NCBI GenBank assembly: GCA_027422505.1
Contig: JAPQWV010000652.1
Location: 186,001-250,000, forward strand
DNA: 64,000 bases
Source of the DNA: Craterostigma plantagineum
Lineage: Eukaryota; Streptophyta; Magnoliopsida; Lamiales; Linderniaceae
Direction of reading: 5' to 3'
Part shown: one piece after another, positions 57,535-64,000 of the stretch
Numbering within the stretch: the first letter of the stretch is position 1
Layout: each line of letters begins with the position of its first letter
The notes under the pieces: model-generated
Databases searched by the model: none
What the model was told of the DNA's origin: nothing
What the model saw: only the letters and a program-made list of their open reading frames with translations
Made by a program: the position numbers and the translations under genes

Positions 57535-60500
57535 TCAACAATTCGACGTTCATCTGCGCCGACCGAAGAGCCACAAGAAACCATTTCATTATATTGCCAC
57601 CGACCACACGCAACCGAAGGAACTAACATCATATTGATACTATATATAATATGGAAAATGCCTTCCCTTGTTTGCATGCATCTATATATCATATTCCGTC
57701 ATATCCTCAAGAAACTCTTAATAAATAAGACAAAAGGAGAAGATTATATATAGATGAGGCCTCTTAGGGCAAGGCCTACATCATCTATATAAACAAGGGG
57801 AGGCAATATAATGAACAAGGGAATGCTTACAATCATGGCAATAAAACGAAGGGAATGCTTACAATCATGGGAATGCTTACAATCACGGCAATAAAACAAA
57901 TGAAGGCCTACGTCATCTATATATCATATTACGTCATTCCCTTGTTTTTTGTCGTCTTATTGTTTTATCTCCCCAAGCGATTGTTTTTTGTTTCTCTGGC
58001 AATCTCTCTTAGACTATATCCACCACTTACAGCTTACAATCATGCTTGGTTTCTTTCTTCATTTCCGACTACAGAGTTTCCGTCGAAAATTCAATGTTCA
58101 TGGGCGAGCACCCAAATTCTCCGTTAAATCGAAGATGCTTAAATTTCCTTGAATTTTCTCATTGATTTCATAGCCAAATTCATGGCGTATGTTTTCATTG
58201 TTTTTTGTATACATTGCTACGTCTTATGATGTTTTTTTGTTTCAATATTTGACACCACCTGAGTGAAGGGATTCTTGAATCACGCTCTTTTTCACATCGA
58301 TTTCAAATCTAAATTTAGATTTTGTATTCATCAATCGAAATTTAGATTTTTTTACACCAAGAGCTACAATTATTTTATTCGATTTAATCTTTGTATTTCG
58401 TATTAAAACTTTTTGAAGATAAAAACGTGCCGGGGGGGGGGGGGGAGTTAATTAGGCTTATAAAATTTTGCGCTTCTTCTTTTCACAAATCTATGTAGTG
58501 ACTTAGGAATGCCTACTATTGCTTGTGATGAATATGCCTGATATATTCTAGTTACGTCGGATGTGTGTCGGGTATGTCTCACAGTGAAAGAAATAACTGA
58601 AAAGTAAATGCGAGACAGGATTTTTATAGAGGCTATAATCCCCAACTGGGGTTTACTCCTCTCCTTTTGCTCCCCAAGAGTTTAACCAATCACTATAATG
58701 AACCGTAGCTGGACACAAAACTGATTGGTTAGCCCAATACACAACTGAAACAAGTCGAACACTAGCCACACTAGGTTACCACACGCCGAGTTTCGCTCCT
58801 CGGAATCTCCTGATCCCGACAGACACAACTCACTACCAAAAGGCCCCTGGAACTCGTCCTTCCCTTCACGTGTGCGTAAACGTCGACCTTGCCTCCTTGA
58901 ATTGCTCACGTCCGAATACAACATGTCCGAAAACAGAATATATAGTGGGATGATGGAATAACAGGATGGATCACTCGCCCAGTGATGGAATCGCAAGTTA
59001 AAGCTCAGATAGGTAGAAAGCTATTGCAAGTGAGGGCTCAGGAATCTCTTAGTATGTTTCTGCTCGAAAATCTCTCGTAGACGTATGTTCACAAGTTCTA
59101 AGTTGTCGAAATTATGAAGTGTAGCATGTATATAAACCTTTTCAATCATCACTTCACATGGAAAATCATATCACGTAATAATCATCAAATAAAGCATATT
59201 TTCCATGCAATTTTCGCGAGTCAACAAGCCATGTAGATCATGCTCATAATCAATTCGTTCACAACGGTCATTAGCTCATTAATGCATGATCATATTCCAT
59301 ATAAAGCTCAGATTTGTTCTCAAAGCATATTCAATCATTTTGACATATATTTACCATATCAGCACTTTCCCTAAGTGATTCCCTGCTATCTGTTTCTATA
59401 ATAAATCAATTCAGATTTACTTTTCAAGTATAGCACACGAAATAGCACCACATCAATGCATTTTCCATGTTTAGCACATAATATCCAATCAACATATTTA
59501 CCATCTTTAGCGCACAACTCAAATCACAGCATTTATATCACGAATTAATATGCCATAGCAGAACTTCCCATATATCAGAGATCACAACCATTTCAGCACA
59601 TACCATATATTATTGCATCTTATCCAAAAGTCAATCAATCAAATACTTTTCTAAATATAATATCCTAATAAGTATAAGGAAAGATATCAACTTAATATTG
59701 CACATTAAATTTAGTGGAAAGCATGCAAAAATCGTATATGTGATTTTCATCCAGAAATAACCGATTTCCAACAGATATATCACTTTCCATATATTAACAA
59801 CATATTTTCCATATACAGCCCAGCATGATATCTCATACGTTATTTCCATATAAAGCACAGTACGATATATCCTAACATGGGCTGTCTATAACATGCGACA
59901 CATAGTCTCATCAAATAATCACAGAATCACATGTGAATCAAATGTTCAACAATTTAATCAATTTTAGCTCATATATAATGCATGGTCGAATATTGTCATG
60001 AACTTAGACGTTATATTAATCACAAATCGAATTGCTTAATTTATAGACCTAACGTCATTACAATTACATTGTTCATCAAAACTCTCTAACACGTATGGAC
60101 CAAAAAGGTCAACACTTTTCTTTTTGATGTATCATGATCACTTTTATTATTGATGTAGCAACATAAGAGAGATATTTGCTTCTATTTTTTCCATAGCCAA
60201 TCTTTAGTGTTATAAAGGAATATAAGGAATAAATTCTTGATTTGTATCCCAGTGACTCATTTGGAATCTTTATCTATGTCATTGAGGTTGGCCTTATTAT
60301 TTTTGCTATTGAAAGCTCATTATGCCTTTATTTCTCGCAGATTTTCAGGTCCTACATCTACGCTATATGTAGTCCTGGACACAAATAAAATATTCCACTT
60401 CTTTATCACCGGCCCTTTTTACATCTACGATGATATTTAATATTTATGCAGCATAAAAAAAAACTATAGACTCTTAATTTGGTATATCGATAGTCTTAAA

Positions 60501-61082
60501 ATTTTAGGGTCATTCTGTTTCTCAAGGTTAAAAAAATGGATTCAATTTATTCGTTTTACTTTCAAATTTATCTCTCACGGATACAGGTTCTTGATTTGGT
60601 ATATCGTAGTTACTTTTTAGGGTTTCTTCTTGTATGATTTTTGCTCTAATATCATATATCGCATCGTCCTACGTCTGTGTAGTTCTATTGAGTTCAACAA
60701 TTACGTATTATTCATTCGTTAATGAAGTTGAGGGAAGCTTATGAAGAGGCTGAGCTTTGTTAGAAAAGTATGCAATTTTGTAATCCAATCGACCTATTGT
60801 ACGTCCCTAGTCAGCACTGATTATGATAGACTAGGAATTCATCGAATTTGGATACATGACATTCTTTTAAAAATGTTATCGATTCGATCATTTGACATAT
60901 CGTTGGGATACTAATTATGGATTACTTAATACCAAATTTGGGAATTGGATTATTTGCTAATCATTTTGAAGAAATAAAAGTTGTCTATCTAGTGAATGAT
61001 TAAAATCATAAATCAGTTATTTGTTATGGGCCCAATGGATACTAATGGCTTAGCATAGTTATGCTATTTAATTAAGCATGCG
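57535..61082. other. Gene-poor intergenic region with repeat remnants
   Basis: It contains a short minisatellite (57819-57899), CTATATATCATAT phrases in both orientations at 57680-57940 that look like a decayed MITE, a G14 run (58433-58446) and long AT-rich stretches. 58500-59900 resembles the AT-rich style of gypsy LTRs but has no ends I can define. No supportable gene. Confidence 0.45.
57819..57899. repeat. Minisatellite with GGGAATGCTTACAATCA units
   Basis: GGGAATGCTTACAATCA occurs at 57819, 57851 and (as TGGGAATGC) 57869, with GGCAATAAAAC between copies. Confidence 0.75.
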
Positions 61083-61409
61083 TAAGGCTGTAAATGAGCT
61101 GAGCTCGTGCTCATTTTCGAGGCTCGAGCTCGACGAGCTTTTCAGCTCAGAGCTCAAGCTCATTTGAGCTCTGATGAGCTCAAGCTCGAGCTTTTTAAAA
61201 ACAATGAAAAAATAATTAAAATTCATATATTTAATTAAAATTTAAAAAAATAATAAAAAAAGAAGCTTACGAGCATGTTTATGAGTTTTCGAGCTCTTAT
61301 GTTTGGGCTCAAGCTCGAGCTCGACATAAACGAGCTCGAGCTTGAGCTCAACATAAATGAGCTCGAGCCGAGCTTTTGTCGAGCCGGCTCGGCTCATCTT
61401 TTACCCCTA
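61083..61409. mobile_element. hAT-type MITE rich in GAGCTCGA repeats
   Basis: Ends are TAAGGCTGTAAATGAGC and CTTTTACCCCTA. The flanks AGCATGCG (61075-61082) and AGCGTGGG (61410-61417) match at six of eight positions, consistent with an old 8-bp duplication. Both halves are dense GAGCTCGAGCTC-like palindromes around an AT-rich core. 327 bp, no coding. Confidence 0.7.
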
Positions 61410-61586
61410 AGCGTGGGGTTTGAAATAATCGGTCATCTAGTATGTCAAATAAAACTTTATTAAAAAACTAATTAATGAAATTAAAAAAATCACACATTAG
61501 GTTTAATTACTAATTTTAGTTTCCCCCTTTAATTTTATAGTAAATGAATTTTCACTTTATGTACTTACAAATATATATAATTAGAG

Positions 61587-61835
61587 TTAAATTATAATCT
61601 CTATTAAAATTAAGGCTGGGCGACCTATGTATAGGTTGGTTTCACGCCTCAAGTCCTTGAAGCAGGCCTTGAAGGAAGGCGTGCGAAAGGCGATCTTCAT
61701 CAAAATGTGCTTGATGCTAGCCACTTCCTTGAGCTGAGCTAGAGGTTCACTCATGACTTTCCTGACGAAGAACGCTTCACCACTCTTGAGGGGGTTTGTC
61801 GAGCCCTCTTTGCACAGGCGGTTATGATTGAGCAA
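61587..61835 (-). pseudogene. Coding-like fragment of unknown origin
   Basis: An 82-codon minus-strand frame with GC-richer, codon-like composition in AT-rich surroundings (SGEAFFVRKVMSEPLAQLK, HILMKIAFRTPSFKACFKDL). It reads openly through to about 61605 but lacks a clear start context. On the plus strand TGTAATAACCGC at 61881 resembles the start of a gypsy LTR, so the fragment may be transposon-borne. Family not recognised. Confidence 0.3.
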
Positions 61836-61889
61836 TCTGACCTATCCCAACCAGCGAAACTGTCTGGCTTAAGGACGGCGATGTAATAA

Positions 61890-62724
61890 CCGCAAAAATT
61901 TAATGCGGGGTTCCCGATATAATTAGCAATGTAAAGATTAAATTAGAGATATTGATATGTTATATAGATAAAGAATGTAAGACTTTGGGTGAAAAATATA
62001 ATCATCCGAATCTGAATTAATTTGAAATCTCAATAATTTGGAAGCATTTAAATAAAAAGGAAAATTCGAAAAGATAATTGTTTACATTTCGTGAGAGAGA
62101 GTTTTTATCACCCTCCCATGGAAGTTCGAAATATACCATGTATTTTAATATATAATACTAAAAATATAGCTAAGGGTGAACTTTAGTGAAATTAATAATA
62201 TAATACATAAGTATAACTTACTCAAAGAGGAGGGGTTAAAAAGTTTGTGTACATGAATATTTAGGCTTAGGAAGTTTCGTAGATGTATATTAAAGCAAGG
62301 AAGTTTTTGTGAAAAGACCTAGAGTAACTACACATGTATATATATAATAATATCCACAAATCAAATCAAAAGACACGTGGTGGTCATTAAAATAAATGCT
62401 AAGTATGACTAAGGAAAAATCTTGTATGAGATAACGAAAACTAGAAAAGAAATTTCTCAATGATTAAAGCTTTCGTGGGAAGCCAGATACAAGTAGAATT
62501 AAATATGTTTCAATAAACACTCTACATATGTAAATTAATCATATCATATAATAATGCTAAACTCAAAACTAGGAAGTTTTCGTAATAGGAGGTCCAAAGC
62601 TTTCGCATGTACACATAAAGTAAACAACAAAACAAATAATATTAAATCAAAGTAAATACACGTGGAAGAAATTAAGAATATGGATAAGCGTGACTAGGTT
62701 TCTTAACTTGTAACATGTATAATC
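61890..62724. other. AT-rich sequence, no gene
   Basis: Contains two loosely similar stretches (about 62200-62350 and 62560-62700, with AGGAAGTTTTCGT and CACGTGG phrases), suggesting an old internal duplication of LTR-like sequence. Nothing coding. Confidence 0.4.
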
Positions 62725-62786
62725 TTTCGGTACGGGATACGGTATAACAGTTTTAGTACGGTATACCGTATACGGAACCACCCCTA
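62725..62786 (-). mobile_element. Terminal fragment of the GGTATACC-type hAT element
   Basis: The minus strand starts TAGGGGTGGTTCCGTA and continues with GGTATACCGTACTAAAACTG. It closely follows the first 60 bp of the element at 16728, which shows the same family at a second site. The rest of the element is missing. Confidence 0.75.
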
Positions 62787-62797
62787 TATATGTCTAT

Positions 62798-62898
62798 CAA
62801 CATAGGAAATAGGAAATGTTTTTGCAATCCGATAAACTGATACGAGCAACATAGGAATTAGGAAATGTTTTTGCAATCCGATAAACTGATACGAGCAA
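62798..62898. repeat. Two-copy tandem duplication, 49-bp unit
   Basis: CAACATAGGAA...CTGATACGAG occurs at 62798 and 62847 with one or two differences. Confidence 0.9.
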
Positions 62899-62916
62899 AA
62901 GGGATATCGCATATTT

Positions 62917-63173
62917 TCCTTACTAATATATGAAAGGCCATGAGGCCTCATACCATTAACCCAAAACCTCCGTCGGCTAATTAAAATTAATGTCTTATAT
63001 AATTAAAAAATGTAGTGCCATCGGTCATGTATTCCATAATAATTAATTATAAAAAATTTAATAAATGAAAAAAGTACCCACTATCACCCATGTCATCCCA
63101 CAATGATTTACCCACTATAAATTTTATTAATACAAAATAAGTAAAACCGTGCATTGCACTGATAATATACTAG
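62917..63173 (+). mobile_element. Short non-autonomous Helitron candidate
   Basis: The 5' end TCCTTACTAATATATG fits the Helitron TC start. The 3' end has a small hairpin GTGC-ATT-GCAC, 14 bases, then CTAG followed by T. The hairpin is a weaker version of the one at 30051. 257 bp, AT-rich, no coding. The left boundary is preceded by T rather than A, so it is less certain. Confidence 0.45.
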
Positions 63174-64000
63174 TTTATATGTATTCGAAAGTATGACTAT
63201 GATGTTAATAAACAAGATGAGTTAGGGTTAGGTTTGATGCATGGTTCTAGCTATCAACATGTATGAATGGTAATAAATTTTCAACTTTAGAATTAGATGC
63301 CAGCGTATTCAGTTTTCTAGTACTTTGTCTTGATTGACGCAACCCCAATTAGTACAATATTCAATTTTGAAGGAATGTATATTGATTTGCCCTAATATGG
63401 ACCAAACTATTAAGCTTTCGGCCCAATATAATTCATTCCTAAATAAATTAACTTAAAACAAGAATAAAAAACGCACCGTTTCCGGGGATGGAACCCGGGT
63501 CACCCTCGTGACAGGCGGGAATACACACCACTATACTACAACTTATAATATACACCTTTATTACATTAGTTTTTCTTCATTCTACTCGTGACTTGAAATA
63601 AAGATGTGTATACTATTTATGTTCGATCTTTCCTTAGTGTAGTGATATTGGTATTCAGTTGAGTTCTTTTGTTCGTTTTTTTGAAGTTTCTCTCTACGTT
63701 CGTGTTCCAATTAAAAGAACAATATATACTTATATAACCTAACTCATGCTTTGTATCTTTTCATATTTTTTGTTTGGAACTCTATATTGTATCTTGGGAT
63801 TTGATTTGACTAGCTCAAGCTCACTATTGTACGCCATTGTACAGATTTTGACTCTCCTCGTAGATTTATTCAACATGTAATTAATGTTTATGTCTTTAAA
63901 GATACATCATGATTCATGTGTCCCAAGGATAAGTAGTTTATGCTCTATCTCATTATAGAACTTTCACTTTTAGTGTAGAATTGACTATTAGTTTCGTTGA
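63174..64000. other. AT-rich right edge of window
   Basis: Apart from the tRNA-like sequence at 63474-63545, I see no gene or transposon ends. The right edge (63600-64000) is T-rich, with no long frame. Confidence 0.45.
63474..63545 (-). pseudogene. tRNA-Asp(GUC)-like sequence, degenerate
   Basis: The 72-nt minus-strand stretch follows plant tRNA-Asp: GTATAGTGGTG D-arm, anticodon loop CTGTCAC with GTC, GGGTGACCCGGGTTC and ATCCCCGG T-arm. Only about three of seven acceptor-stem pairs remain (TAAGTTG against AAACGGT). The T-loop TTCGATC is TTCCATC, which also hits the internal B-box promoter. The anticodon stem has one mismatch. Probably a pseudogene. Confidence 0.75.

Noticed and set aside
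58433..58446. G14 homopolymer as a possible G-quadruplex
   Set aside because: A single G run. May be real but is also a common sequencing or assembly error site. No further G tracts nearby to support a regulatory structure.

Overview
This is nuclear DNA from a flowering plant, most likely a eudicot. It has intron-bearing plant genes with GT-AG junctions, plant-specific families (an NIK-type receptor kinase, an AVT6 transporter, a GDSL lipase, R2R3-MYB) and plant transposon families (Athila, chromovirus, Helitron, hAT and Emigrant-like MITEs). The species cannot be named from the sequence.

Layout. (1) 1-17.9 kb is a nested transposon block. A decayed LINE on the minus strand (1-3799, resuming at 17784) is split by an Athila-group Ty3/gypsy element (3800-17783, minus strand, TSD AGTGT, tRNA-Asp primer site). 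The 5' LTR of that element is itself split by an 879-bp hAT-type element with an 8-bp TSD. (2) 18.0-18.7 kb holds a broken R2R3-MYB gene without its first exon. (3) 19.97-29.71 kb is a genic island. It has a five-exon GDSL lipase (+) lacking one catalytic block, a five-exon AVT6-like amino-acid transporter (-) and a five-exon Mediator subunit MED18 (-), separated by MITEs and a 0.57-kb inverted repeat. (4) 30.04-49.50 kb is, in my reading, one Helitron on the minus strand. Its 5' end TCTATATACTA is at 49500, and its 3' hairpin plus CTAG is at 30040. It carries same-strand broken pieces of at least three unrelated host genes: a PP2C phosphatase, a homeobox-DDT (RLT-type) gene and a beta-hexosaminidase. 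An 11.5-kb chromovirus sits inside it (33489-45002, TSD ATGAC). That chromovirus has a hAT MITE in its 5' LTR (TSD CAACAGAC) and a 5.4-kb non-coding LTR element inside its integrase (38073-43513, TSD ACATT). (5) 50.5-53.3 kb is a ten-exon NIK-type LRR receptor kinase (-). (6) 53.4-64 kb is gene-poor. It holds a copia-like LTR with a four-copy 110-bp repeat, a possible 36-residue membrane peptide, a hAT MITE, a short Helitron and a degenerate tRNA-Asp.

The host genes (lipase, transporter, MED18, receptor kinase) are unrelated in function and do not form a pathway or cluster. The most interesting part is the Helitron, with three generations of nested insertion on top of it. Exon borders were placed by eye from splice sites, reading frame and family resemblance. 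No database search or alignment program was used.
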